DNA of 9,821 bases, from positions 1-9,821 of the forward strand of contig QKGK01000068.1 in assembly GCA_003250455.1 (NCBI GenBank), read 5' to 3'. Position 1 is the first letter of the stretch, and each line of letters starts with the position of its first letter. This document shows, one piece after another, positions 1 through 5,938 of this stretch. The DNA is from Chloroflexota bacterium (GTDB lineage Bacteria; Chloroflexota; Anaerolineae; Anaerolineales; UBA11579). The notes under the pieces were generated by a model. The model was given only the letters and a program-made list of their open reading frames with translations, was not told where the DNA came from and made no database searches. The translations under genes were made by a program, and so were the position numbers.

Positions 1-479
1 TCTGCGGTGATCTCATAATTGGAGGGTACCTCAAAGCAAACCGGCGCTGGCTGTTTGGATGGTTTTGAGCCTTCTTTTGGCTTGGCTTGCACACCTAATC
101 CGATTAGCTGTAGCGCTGCCAGGATGGCGGCCGACAGCCGCTGGTAGCTGCTGAGAATATCCCCGGCCAGCACGGGATCATCTTCCGGGCCGGAGACGGA
201 ATAGGTCAGCTCGTCGGTATGCAGGATGGCGCGTCCCCCTGTGGGGCGGCGAACCAGGTCCCAGCCGCGGGTTTGCAGCTGAACGAGGTCCACGTCCGTA
301 ATTGGCTGGGCATACCCCAATGAAAGGCAGGGCGGGTTCCAGGCGTATAAGCGCAGCGTCGGTGGAACCTCTCCCCGGGTGGCAGCTTCGAGGATGGCTT
401 CGTCCACCGCCATGTTCCAGGCGCCAGTGGCCGGATTGGAGCGGATCAGACGCCATCGGGCAGGAGTGTTTTCGGCCAT
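1..479 (-). CDS. LipM/LplA-family lipoyl-pathway transferase (partial, C-terminus beyond window)
   Basis: This protein of the biotin/lipoate protein ligase fold would move octanoyl or lipoyl groups onto lipoyl domains or GcvH of 2-oxoacid dehydrogenases in the cytoplasm. The 159 visible residues start at ATG 479-477 and run off the left edge. The family motif RRPTGGRAILHTDELTYSV is at about residues 77-95, and RLIRSNPATGAWNMAVDEAIL is the usual N-terminal strand-helix. Cys148 sits in PVCFEVPSNYEIT; as I recall, Bacillus subtilis LipM has its catalytic Cys150 at a matching place, so octanoyltransferase (LipM type) is favoured over ATP-dependent ligase (LplA type). The downstream lysine motif that would help decide is not in the window. 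The Shine-Dalgarno GAAGG (487-491) lies inside the last codons of the upstream aldolase gene and there is only a 3-nt gap, so the two are co-transcribed and probably translationally coupled. Family certain; reaction inferred. Confidence 0.88.
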   Translation of the reverse strand, partial: MAENTPARWRLIRSNPATGAWNMAVDEAILEAATRGEVPPTLRLYAWNPPCLSLGYAQPITDVDLVQLQTRGWDLVRRPTGGRAILHTDELTYSVSGPEDDPVLAGDILSSYQRLSAAILAALQLIGLGVQAKPKEGSKPSKQPAPVCFEVPSNYEITA

Positions 480-482
480 CAG

Positions 483-1405
483 TTAGCCTTCGTTGAGAAT
501 AGTTTTCAGTTCAGCCGCGGCCTGTTCAATCTCGGCATGGGGGAAGTTGACCAGCGGCGGGCGCACCAGCCACAAGGGCAGCCCAAACAGCTCCGCCAGC
601 AGACCTTTGACCGCTGCAGGGAAAGGTGAGAAGCGGTCCAGCACGCTGCGGGCTGCGCTGGCAGAGGCCTGTGCAGCCTCGGCGGTCTGGCCTTGCAGGT
701 GCGCGTCGTAGACTTCCCGCAGGAAGGGAGAGATCAGGTTGGCGGCTGCGGTAATTGTCCCAGCCGCGCCGCCCATCAACCCCTGGGTCATCAACTTTTC
801 GTTGCCGACCATCACCGCCTGCATCGGCAGGGCTGCCGATGTTCTCAGGGTATGGTCCAGGTCTCCGCTGGAGTCTTTGATCCCGCCAAACTGGACCGGG
901 AAGTCGGCGGCCAGCCGGGCAAGCAGCGAACCGGGCAGGGCCACCCCGGAAGTCTGCGGGATGTGATAGCCCAGCAGCACGCCATCAGCGGGGATGCTCT
1001 GGCGGATGACGGCGGCGAACCATTGATACAGGCCTTCTTCTGTGGCCCCGCGGTAGTAGTACGGCGGCAGCACCACCACGCCCTGGAAGCCGAGGTCAAA
1101 CGCGGCCCGGTTAAGCTGGATGGTGGCGTCCAGGCTGGGCATCCCTGTCCCGGCGAATAAGTGAAAATCGGGATAAGTCTTCTGGATCTGTGCTGCGGCT
1201 TCGAAAATCCGCACCCGTTCCGCCTGGCTGAAGCTGGGGCCTTCTCCGGTGGTGCCCAGCAGCAGCGCACCATGGCAGCCGCGGTTGGCGTAAAATTCCA
1301 GCAAGGCAGCAAGGGGGGAATAGCACCCAGGTCAGGGTTAAGGTCTGCATCGAGGGGGGTGACGGCGGCGACATACACGCCATATGGTCTTTGAGATGTG
1401 GTCAT
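483..1405 (-). CDS. DapA/NanA-superfamily class I aldolase (dihydrodipicolinate synthase family), interrupted by a frameshift
   Basis: This is a Schiff-base pyruvate aldolase of the DHDPS/N-acetylneuraminate lyase superfamily, a TIM barrel. The N-terminus MTTSQRPYGVYVAAVTPLD is read from ATG 1405-1403, but the remainder (from LLEFYANRGCHG, about 1304, to TAA at 483) is in another frame. One extra base in the six-G run at 1313-1318 restores a continuous 307-residue protein of normal family length. In restored numbering GTTGE is at 51-55, the tyrosine pair of PPYYYR is near 115-118, the catalytic Tyr is 147 (GYHIPQTSG), and the Schiff-base Lys is 177 (GGIKDSSGD). The DHDPS arginine (E. coli Arg138) is replaced by Thr152, and the IPxxSG pattern resembles sialic-acid lyase, so true lysine-biosynthetic DapA is unlikely and a sugar-acid or hydroxy-acid aldolase is more plausible. 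No clear Shine-Dalgarno precedes the ATG. First gene of a unit with the lipoyl transferase. The break may be a sequencing error or a real mutation. Confidence 0.85.
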
Positions 1406-1437
1406 GGTCAGTTTTTCGCTTTCGGATGTTAAATTGC

Positions 1438-1455
1438 CCGGATTTTAAAATCCGG
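1438..1455. promoter_or_regulatory. Perfect 18-bp palindrome, candidate operator shared by two divergent promoters
   Basis: CCGGATTTTAAAATCCGG reads the same on both strands, with no mismatch and no spacer. It covers the predicted -10 box of the aldolase promoter and ends at the base next to the predicted -35 box (1456) of the GH13 promoter. A dimeric regulator bound here could block both promoters. No regulator gene is adjacent and I do not recognise the motif as that of a named family. An AT-rich palindrome can also arise without function. Confidence 0.5.
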
Positions 1456-1470
1456 TTGGAAATGTGTCCA
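1442..1470 (-). promoter_or_regulatory. Predicted sigma70-type promoter for the aldolase gene
   Basis: Read on the minus strand, TGGACA (plus 1465-1470, five of six matches to TTGACA) is followed after exactly 17 bp by TAAAAT (plus 1442-1447, five of six to TATAAT). Transcription would start near 1435, giving a leader of about 30 nt before the ATG at 1405. The -10 box lies inside the palindrome at 1438-1455. Prediction from sequence only. Confidence 0.55.
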
Positions 1471-1484
1471 TTTGCTATTATAAT
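1456..1484 (+). promoter_or_regulatory. Predicted sigma70-type promoter for the GH13 gene
   Basis: TTGGAA (1456-1461, four of six matches) and a perfect TATAAT (1479-1484) are separated by 17 bp. Transcription would start near 1491. That places the upstream ATG at 1487 outside the transcript and supports the start at 1535, with a leader of about 44 nt carrying the Shine-Dalgarno sequence at 1516-1521. Confidence 0.65.
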
Positions 1485-1515
1485 CAATGGGCTTAGGAAA
1501 GCACAATCACTTATC

Positions 1516-1521
1516 AAGGAG
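1516..1521 (+). promoter_or_regulatory. Ribosome binding site deciding the GH13 start
   Basis: AAGGAG lies 13 nt before ATG 1535. The spacing is longer than the usual 5-9 nt, but no other in-frame start codon lies between the site and 1535, and the protein family's catalytic domain begins directly at that methionine (MSVPYWVQDAIFYQIFPDRF). Confidence 0.6.
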
Positions 1522-1534
1522 CTTTGACGATTCA

Positions 1535-2944
1535 ATGAGTGTTCCTTATTGGGTTCAAGACGCTATTTTTTACCAGATTTTTCCAGATCGTTTTTATCGA
1601 GCAATTTCAAATACAGATGCAGTACATCTCGAGCCGTGGGGGGCCACGCCCACGCATCGCGGGTTCCAGGGCGGCAATATCCGCGGGATCATCGAAAAAA
1701 TTGATTACCTGCTCGACCTCGGCGTGAATGCCTTATACCTCAACCCGATCTTTTCTTCTTCCGCCAACCACCGCTACCACACCAATGATTATTTCAAAAT
1801 CGACCGCACCCTGGGCACCATGGAAGACTACAAGGCCTTGCTGGATGCCGCACACAGCAACGGGATGCGGGTGATCATTGACGGGGTCTTCAACCACAGC
1901 GGGCGCGGCTTTTTTGCCTTTACAGACCTGCTGGATAACGGCCCCGCATCCCGCTATATCGACTGGTACTACGTCCACGGGTTTCCGCTGGAAGCCTTTA
2001 GCGGTGGGAAATCCACCAAATACAAAGCCTGGTGGGACATCAAGGACCTGCCTAAACTGAAAGTGGAAAATCCGGCGGTGCAGGAATACCTGCTGAAAGT
2101 TTCCCGCTATTGGATTGAACAGGGCACGGACGGCTGGCGGCTTGATGTCCCCGCTGAGATCGATAACGATGCCTTTTGGGCTGAGTTCCGCCGGGTGGTG
2201 AACGACGCCAACCCGGATGCCTACACGGTAGGCGAGATTTGGGACGGCAACCCGCGCTGGGTGGGGGATACCCATTTTAACGGCCTGATGCACTATACCC
2301 TCCGGGATGCGATCACCGACCTGCTGGGATATAAGATCACTTTGGCGGAATTTGTGGTTCAGATGGAAGGCTTTTTGGGCATGTATCCCCGTGAAAACGT
2401 CTATGCCATGTACCTGGTGCTCGGCTCGCACGATACCCGCCGCCTGATGACCAAGCTGAATCACGATATCAACAAGGTGCGCCTGGCTTTCCTGCTCCAG
2501 TTTTCCAACCCGGGTGCCCCGGCCATTTACTATGGCGATGAGATCGGCATGGAGGGCGAAAAGGATCCCGACAACCGCCGGGCTTTCCCCTGGAATGAAT
2601 CTGCCTGGGACCTTGACCTGCGTGCATATGTCCAGCGGTTGATCGCCGTCCGGAAGCATCACCCGGCTTTGCGCCGCGGCGACCTGCAGCATGTACACCT
2701 GAGTGAGGAAAACCATATCTACGCGTTTTCCCGGGGCCTGGGTGAAGATAAGCTTCTGGTTGTGATCAATGGCAGTAAAGATCCCCGCAAGGTGGATGTG
2801 CCGGTTTCGGCGCTGAACCTGGAAGATGGTGCATTGCTGGAAGATGTGGTCTCTCATGAGCAATTCCAGATCCGGGATCAGAAGCTCCATTTGCCCTTTG
2901 AACCCTGGGGCGGGATGATGCTCTGCGTCAGACCAAAGGAATAG
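1535..2944 (+). CDS. GH13 alpha-amylase-family enzyme (neopullulanase / cyclomaltodextrinase-like)
   Basis: Hydrolyses or transfers alpha-1,4/1,6-glucosidic bonds in maltodextrins, pullulan or cyclodextrins. The 469 residues hold all four GH13 signature regions: DGVFNH (116-121), GWRLD with the nucleophile Asp204 and Arg202, VGEIW with acid/base Glu234, and GSHD with His299-Asp300. YQIFPDRF at 13-20 and GDEIGMEGEKDPDNRR further on are typical of the GH13_20 neopullulanase/maltogenic-amylase subfamily. The catalytic barrel begins almost at residue 1; the N-terminal domain of about 120 residues common in that subfamily is absent, and a short C-terminal beta domain follows the barrel. No signal peptide is visible, so it probably acts in the cytoplasm on imported oligosaccharides. 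The first 31 codons are strikingly AT-ending, the rest GC-ending. The next gene begins 2 nt after the stop. Exact substrate cannot be read from sequence. Confidence 0.93.
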   Translation: MSVPYWVQDAIFYQIFPDRFYRAISNTDAVHLEPWGATPTHRGFQGGNIRGIIEKIDYLLDLGVNALYLNPIFSSSANHRYHTNDYFKIDRTLGTMEDYKALLDAAHSNGMRVIIDGVFNHSGRGFFAFTDLLDNGPASRYIDWYYVHGFPLEAFSGGKSTKYKAWWDIKDLPKLKVENPAVQEYLLKVSRYWIEQGTDGWRLDVPAEIDNDAFWAEFRRVVNDANPDAYTVGEIWDGNPRWVGDTHFNGLMHYTLRDAITDLLGYKITLAEFVVQMEGFLGMYPRENVYAMYLVLGSHDTRRLMTKLNHDINKVRLAFLLQFSNPGAPAIYYGDEIGMEGEKDPDNRRAFPWNESAWDLDLRAYVQRLIAVRKHHPALRRGDLQHVHLSEENHIYAFSRGLGEDKLLVVINGSKDPRKVDVPVSALNLEDGALLEDVVSHEQFQIRDQKLHLPFEPWGGMMLCVRPKE

Positions 2945-2946
2945 CG

Positions 2947-3135
2947 ATGAAATGTATCTACTGTGAACGTTCGTCCGAGGAAGTCCCCCTGATCCCATTT
3001 CACTACCGGGGAGCGGATTTCTTCATCTGCAGCGCGCATCTGCCGCTGCTGCTGCATAAGCCGGAAATGTTTGCCGATAAGCTGCCTCAGGCTGGCGAAA
3101 ACTGGTCGGATGGAGAAGGGCATCACCACGAGTGA
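2947..3135 (+). CDS. Small CxxC...CxxH putative metal-binding protein
   Basis: A 62-residue hypothetical protein. It has two paired metal-ligand motifs, CIYC (Cys3, Cys6) and CSAH (Cys28, His31), spaced like a small zinc ribbon or treble-clef knuckle, then a hydrophobic LPLLL segment (32-36) and a hydrophilic tail ending in three His and a Glu. AAGGA at 2936-2940 lies 6 nt before the ATG, inside the end of the GH13 gene, and the gap between genes is 2 nt, so it is expressed with the GH13 enzyme. The good Shine-Dalgarno, the coupling and the paired ligand motifs argue that it is a real gene. I do not recognise a named family. A role as a structural zinc protein or partner is a guess; a link to starch use is suggested only by position. 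Confidence 0.75.
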   Translation: MKCIYCERSSEEVPLIPFHYRGADFFICSAHLPLLLHKPEMFADKLPQAGENWSDGEGHHHE

Positions 3136-3159
3136 TCCTAATTAACCGTGTTTGAATAA

Positions 3160-3193
3160 AAAACGCCTGCTCTATAAAAAAAGCAGGCGTTTT
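3160..3193. terminator. Bidirectional hairpin terminator between convergent genes
   Basis: An 11-bp perfect stem (AAAACGCCTGC at 3160-3170, GCAGGCGTTTT at 3183-3193) encloses a 12-nt loop. On the plus strand it ends in four T after the small metal-protein gene. On the minus strand it ends in a run of six T (3158-3163 complement) after the propeller-protein gene, whose stop is at 3211. It therefore suits both convergent transcripts. Confidence 0.9.
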
Positions 3194-3210
3194 CCCATTA
3201 ATAGCTATTT

Positions 3211-4782
3211 TCATTGGTTCCCGGCAAACCCCAGCAAAGAAATAAAATTTTCAGCGGGGATGGGGAACAGGTATTCCATGTGCTGGCCTTCTTGATCTAC
3301 CCGGTATAAGCCCTGGTTATCGGCTCCGGGGAGGGGATTGAATTCGTCCACGGTGAAGAATACCGATTGGCTGTCCGGCGACCAGATGGCTTCGTTCACG
3401 GGAAAGTCTGTAACAGGCTGCAAGCTCTGGGAGGCATTGTCGCCGATCCACAAGCCGGTTTCAAACAGGTCAATGTTGCGGTACCAGGTGGAGTGTGCCC
3501 CATTGGGGGAGGCAGAGTACTCCATATAGTCTGGATGCTGGTCCCAATGGAGGGTCTTAAGCACTTCCCCGGCCGGGCTGATGAACACCGATTGCAGTTC
3601 CGGGACGGTGGTGTCCTGCCCGGTGAAAACGCCAGCCTGCGCCAGCCATTGGAGGTTGTCCAGCTCGAAATCGGCAACCCGCCTGCCGGAGGGGTTGTCG
3701 GGCGTGAACAGGTAGGTGCCAGCGGAATCACTGGGCAGGGTGGTATTGAAAGAGGTCGCCAGCAGGCTGCCATCCTGTGGGGAGATGGCATATTCGATCA
3801 CCGGGAAGGGGAAATTACCACGTTCGCCGCTTTGGGTATCCAGCCAGCAGCCGTTGGCATCCTCACAGGGAGACCCCTGCCCGAAAAAGATGAATGTGCT
3901 TCCAAACCAGGGGAAATATTTGATAAATTCCGGCTGGCTGCCATACGGCCAGGGAACCGGCATATTTTCGTATGTTGTCCTGTCCAGTGTCCATAGTCCC
4001 TGCGGAGTGAACATGTAAGGGGAGTAACCTTCCCCCTGATGGAATTCGCTGGTGGCGGTGTAGAGCAGGGTGGTGCCGTCCTGAGACCAGACGGGCAGGT
4101 AGGCTTCACCGGGGATCACGCCCAGGTGGGAAACACTGCGTTCGGCAGGTTCGTGCAGGTAGATATCGGCGGTGCCGCCTTCCATTGCGCCGATAAAGGC
4201 CAATGTCTGGCCATCCGGCGTCCAGGCGAGGCTGTTGGCCTGGAACAGGATCACATCCTTGATCTCCTGCGATTCTGCTAGATAGGTTTCGTCATACAGC
4301 TGGACCGTGCGATTGTTTTCCCTGGTGGATAGGTCGATCACGTGTAAAAATGCCTGGAGGGGTGGTCCGACCACCTTGACGTACGCGATGAAACGTCCAT
4401 TTGGAGATATCCTGGGAAAAAGATAATCGCCCCGGTAGCCGCCGATAAAGGCATCATCTGCCAGCTGGGTGATGGCGGTGCCGTCCGGGTTGGCTGCCCA
4501 GATTTCGGCATAGTGGCTGCCATCCCCAGTGACAAACACCATCCAGGGCCCAAACGGGTTGAGCTGTTTTTTGGCCTGGGTGGTGTTGATCGGACGGTCG
4601 TCCAGGGTGATGGTAGGCGTGTTGGCTGGCGGGGAACCCTCCACCGGGCGGTGCGTGGAGTTGCTGCCGGTGGATTCGAGCTTTACCTCCAGCAGTCCGC
4701 AGCTCAACGAAATTATGGCGATCATCAGACTGATAAAAATCCACACAAGGGTTGGTCTGTTAGTCGGTTTTTGGTATCTCAC
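3211..4782 (-). CDS. TolB/WD40-like beta-propeller protein, probable lipoprotein
   Basis: A 523-residue envelope protein with PD40/TolB-type propeller repeats. A short basic N-terminus precedes a hydrophobic segment (about 12-27, LVWIFISLMIAIISLSC) ending at Cys28, which fits a loose lipobox; a plain membrane anchor is the alternative. A low-complexity Ser/Thr/Pro linker (about 36-70) follows. Propeller blades are recognised by the pattern of a strand, S/T-PDG/NG-x2-(I/L)AF/Y: FPRISPNGRFIAYV near 122-135, LAWTPDGQTLAFIG near 185-198, PVWSQDGTTLLYTAT near 230-244, and AIWSPDSQSVFFTVDE at 465-480. Cys306 and Cys312 could form a disulfide. The start is GTG 4782-4780, chosen because AGGAG (4790-4794) lies 7 nt upstream; the frame stays open to 4869 but without a good site. 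Such proteins usually bind ligands or partners; no enzyme function is visible. It follows the NAGPA-domain lipoprotein gene. Confidence 0.85.
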   Translation of the reverse strand: MRYQKPTNRPTLVWIFISLMIAIISLSCGLLEVKLESTGSNSTHRPVEGSPPANTPTITLDDRPINTTQAKKQLNPFGPWMVFVTGDGSHYAEIWAANPDGTAITQLADDAFIGGYRGDYLFPRISPNGRFIAYVKVVGPPLQAFLHVIDLSTRENNRTVQLYDETYLAESQEIKDVILFQANSLAWTPDGQTLAFIGAMEGGTADIYLHEPAERSVSHLGVIPGEAYLPVWSQDGTTLLYTATSEFHQGEGYSPYMFTPQGLWTLDRTTYENMPVPWPYGSQPEFIKYFPWFGSTFIFFGQGSPCEDANGCWLDTQSGERGNFPFPVIEYAISPQDGSLLATSFNTTLPSDSAGTYLFTPDNPSGRRVADFELDNLQWLAQAGVFTGQDTTVPELQSVFISPAGEVLKTLHWDQHPDYMEYSASPNGAHSTWYRNIDLFETGLWIGDNASQSLQPVTDFPVNEAIWSPDSQSVFFTVDEFNPLPGADNQGLYRVDQEGQHMEYLFPIPAENFISLLGFAGNQ

Positions 4783-4789
4783 AGTTGAT

Positions 4790-4794
4790 CTCCT
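4790..4794 (-). promoter_or_regulatory. Ribosome binding site deciding the GTG start of the propeller gene
   Basis: AGGAG on the minus strand, 7 nt before GTG 4782. It makes the GTG the likely start and discards the 29 upstream codons, which run through the hairpin at 4867-4894. Confidence 0.75.
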
Positions 4795-4866
4795 GATCGG
4801 GTGCTTCCAGATAATCTTAACACCGGAAGGTTTCCTTAGGGTGCAGCTGTGGGTGCAAATTGGAAA

Positions 4867-4894
4867 CATCCGGTTACAATTTCGTAACCGGATG
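4867..4894 (-). terminator. Hairpin between the NAGPA-domain and propeller genes (terminator or attenuator)
   Basis: An 11-bp perfect stem (CATCCGGTTAC at 4867-4877, GTAACCGGATG at 4884-4894) has a 6-nt loop and starts 10 nt after the stop of the NAGPA-domain gene. On the minus strand it is followed by TTTCCAATTT, a weak T tract. It may end the NAGPA transcript fully or only in part, letting some reads continue into the propeller gene about 85 nt downstream. I see no convincing separate promoter for that gene in 4783-4866. Confidence 0.6.
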
Positions 4895-4904
4895 CAGGGC
4901 GGGG

Positions 4905-5774
4905 CTATTTGATGTAAAAACCGATCTGGGTGGCAACCGGACGTTCGTTGCCTGGGATGCCGCGGTGGATGGGGGAATTGAGCACTTCTACGCCGTCCCC
5001 GGTGTTGACCACCAGAGTGCTGGAGCCGCCGCCGTCCAGTTCCAGGGCGTTTTCGACCCCCTGGTCTTTGAGCAGCTGTGCCAGCTCCTGGATGGTGACG
5101 CCGCGGCTGTACCCGATCTGCCGGCCATCCACCACCACGATGGTCAGCAGGTGACCGGCAGCGTCAATACCGGCAGCCGTACGGGGGGCTTTGTCTTCCT
5201 CGTCCAGCCCTTCGACAATTTCTCCGTTTTCCACCAGCATGCGGGTCCCGGAGATGGCGTATTTGACATCTGCGTCAATGTAGCCGATATCCACCGGGCG
5301 CTTGCCGCCGAAGGTCAGCAAGGGGAACATGTGGTCCACCTCCGGGTCGTAAAAGAGGTTGTTGGTGATCGTGCGTCCCAGAGGGGAAACAGGGTCGCCC
5401 ACATGTGGGTAGTAGGTCAGCTTATGGTCGTACCAGGGCCGGAATGGGCTGCCGTTGATCGCCAGCTGCACCTCGAATTCTTCCGCGAACTGGGAGACGG
5501 TGCGCGCAATGTAAGGCTGGTCGGATTTAGGCGCGTCTGCCGGGGTGATGATCGGTTTGATGTTCGATCTGGCGACATTGATTTGGACAATATGCACGAC
5601 CAATCGGCGGGTGCCGGAATACACTTGTTTGGTGTAGGTCACCCCGTTGAAAAGCTTCTCTTCGCTGGTCCGGATGTCTGTACCGCCGCTGGGCAAATTG
5701 CAAGCCGCTGCCAGTGCGGAGAATACGATCAGGAGGAGTACAAGTTTTGTGAGTTTTTTGTTTCGTATAGTCAT
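4905..5774 (-). CDS. Phosphodiester glycosidase (NAGPA/DUF2233) domain lipoprotein
   Basis: A 289-residue protein of the family named after human 'uncovering enzyme' (N-acetylglucosamine-1-phosphodiester alpha-N-acetylglucosaminidase). Bacterial members are thought to cleave sugar-phosphodiester links in glycans or cell-wall polymers. A basic start (MTIRNKK) and hydrophobic stretch (9-24) end in LAAAC with Cys25, a lipoprotein-type cleavage site, so it likely sits on the outer face of the membrane. Family landmarks are AINGSPF (105-111), PRTAAGID (197-204), VVVDGR (213-218), ELDGGGSSTLV (245-255) and NERPVAT near the C-terminus (276-282). Start ATG 5774-5772 has AAGGA (5786-5790) 11 nt upstream. 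The gene precedes the propeller lipoprotein on the same strand, suggesting a shared envelope or glycan task. Natural substrate unknown. Confidence 0.9.
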   Translation of the reverse strand: MTIRNKKLTKLVLLLIVFSALAAACNLPSGGTDIRTSEEKLFNGVTYTKQVYSGTRRLVVHIVQINVARSNIKPIITPADAPKSDQPYIARTVSQFAEEFEVQLAINGSPFRPWYDHKLTYYPHVGDPVSPLGRTITNNLFYDPEVDHMFPLLTFGGKRPVDIGYIDADVKYAISGTRMLVENGEIVEGLDEEDKAPRTAAGIDAAGHLLTIVVVDGRQIGYSRGVTIQELAQLLKDQGVENALELDGGGSSTLVVNTGDGVEVLNSPIHRGIPGNERPVATQIGFYIK

Positions 5775-5814
5775 ATAATAAATTATCCTTAATAATTGCT
5801 GGTTTCAAAGGGGG

Positions 5815-5823
5815 ATTTTATCA
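5815..5823 (-). promoter_or_regulatory. Weak predicted extended -10 promoter for the NAGPA-domain gene
   Basis: On the minus strand the sequence reads TGATAAAAT, an extended -10 (TGn) with five of six matches to TATAAT. It lies about 40 nt before the ATG at 5774 and downstream of the previous gene's terminator, where a promoter is needed. No acceptable -35 box is visible, so the call is tentative. Confidence 0.35.
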
Positions 5824-5887
5824 AAACTTGGGTTACGGCAGCAGTACGTTCACCATACAATTACCCCACGAATGCATGCGGACGAAA

Positions 5888-5920
5888 AAAGCCCCTTCTT
5901 CCAGCGGAAAAAGGGGCTTT
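5888..5920 (-). terminator. Hairpin terminator after the DUF1385 gene
   Basis: A 10-bp GC-rich stem (AAAGCCCCTT at 5888-5897, AAGGGGCTTT at 5911-5920) with a 13-nt loop begins 19 nt after the DUF1385 stop codon. On the minus strand it runs into six T. A typical Rho-independent terminator that separates the peptidase/DUF1385 operon from the NAGPA-domain gene. Confidence 0.9.
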
Positions 5921-5938
5921 AGGTTTGGCTGGAAAGTT

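Noticed and set aside
693..1160. A 155-codon open frame on the plus strand inside the aldolase gene
   Set aside because: Antisense to a frame with intact aldolase motifs (GTTGE, Tyr loop, Schiff-base Lys); no Shine-Dalgarno and low-complexity composition.
1300..1325. Programmed ribosomal frameshift at the C6 tract of the aldolase mRNA
   Set aside because: The heptamer U CCC CCC allows only partial re-pairing after a -1 slip, there is no upstream Shine-Dalgarno-like stimulator or downstream structure that I can see, and the family is not known for it. Error or mutation is simpler.
1487..1534. Start of the GH13 protein at ATG 1487
   Set aside because: It lies just after a perfect -10 box and upstream of the predicted transcription start, and adds 16 residues that do not fit the family.
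1733..2998. A 421-codon open frame on the minus strand opposite the GH13 gene
   Set aside because: Its protein looks like no family, while the plus-strand frame carries all four GH13 catalytic regions; high GC3 codon bias leaves the antisense frame open.
4783..4869. A 29-residue N-terminal extension of the propeller protein from ATG 4869
   Set aside because: It starts inside a perfect hairpin, has no ribosome site, and pushes the signal-like hydrophobic segment to residue 40. GTG 4782 with AGGAG 7 nt upstream is better.
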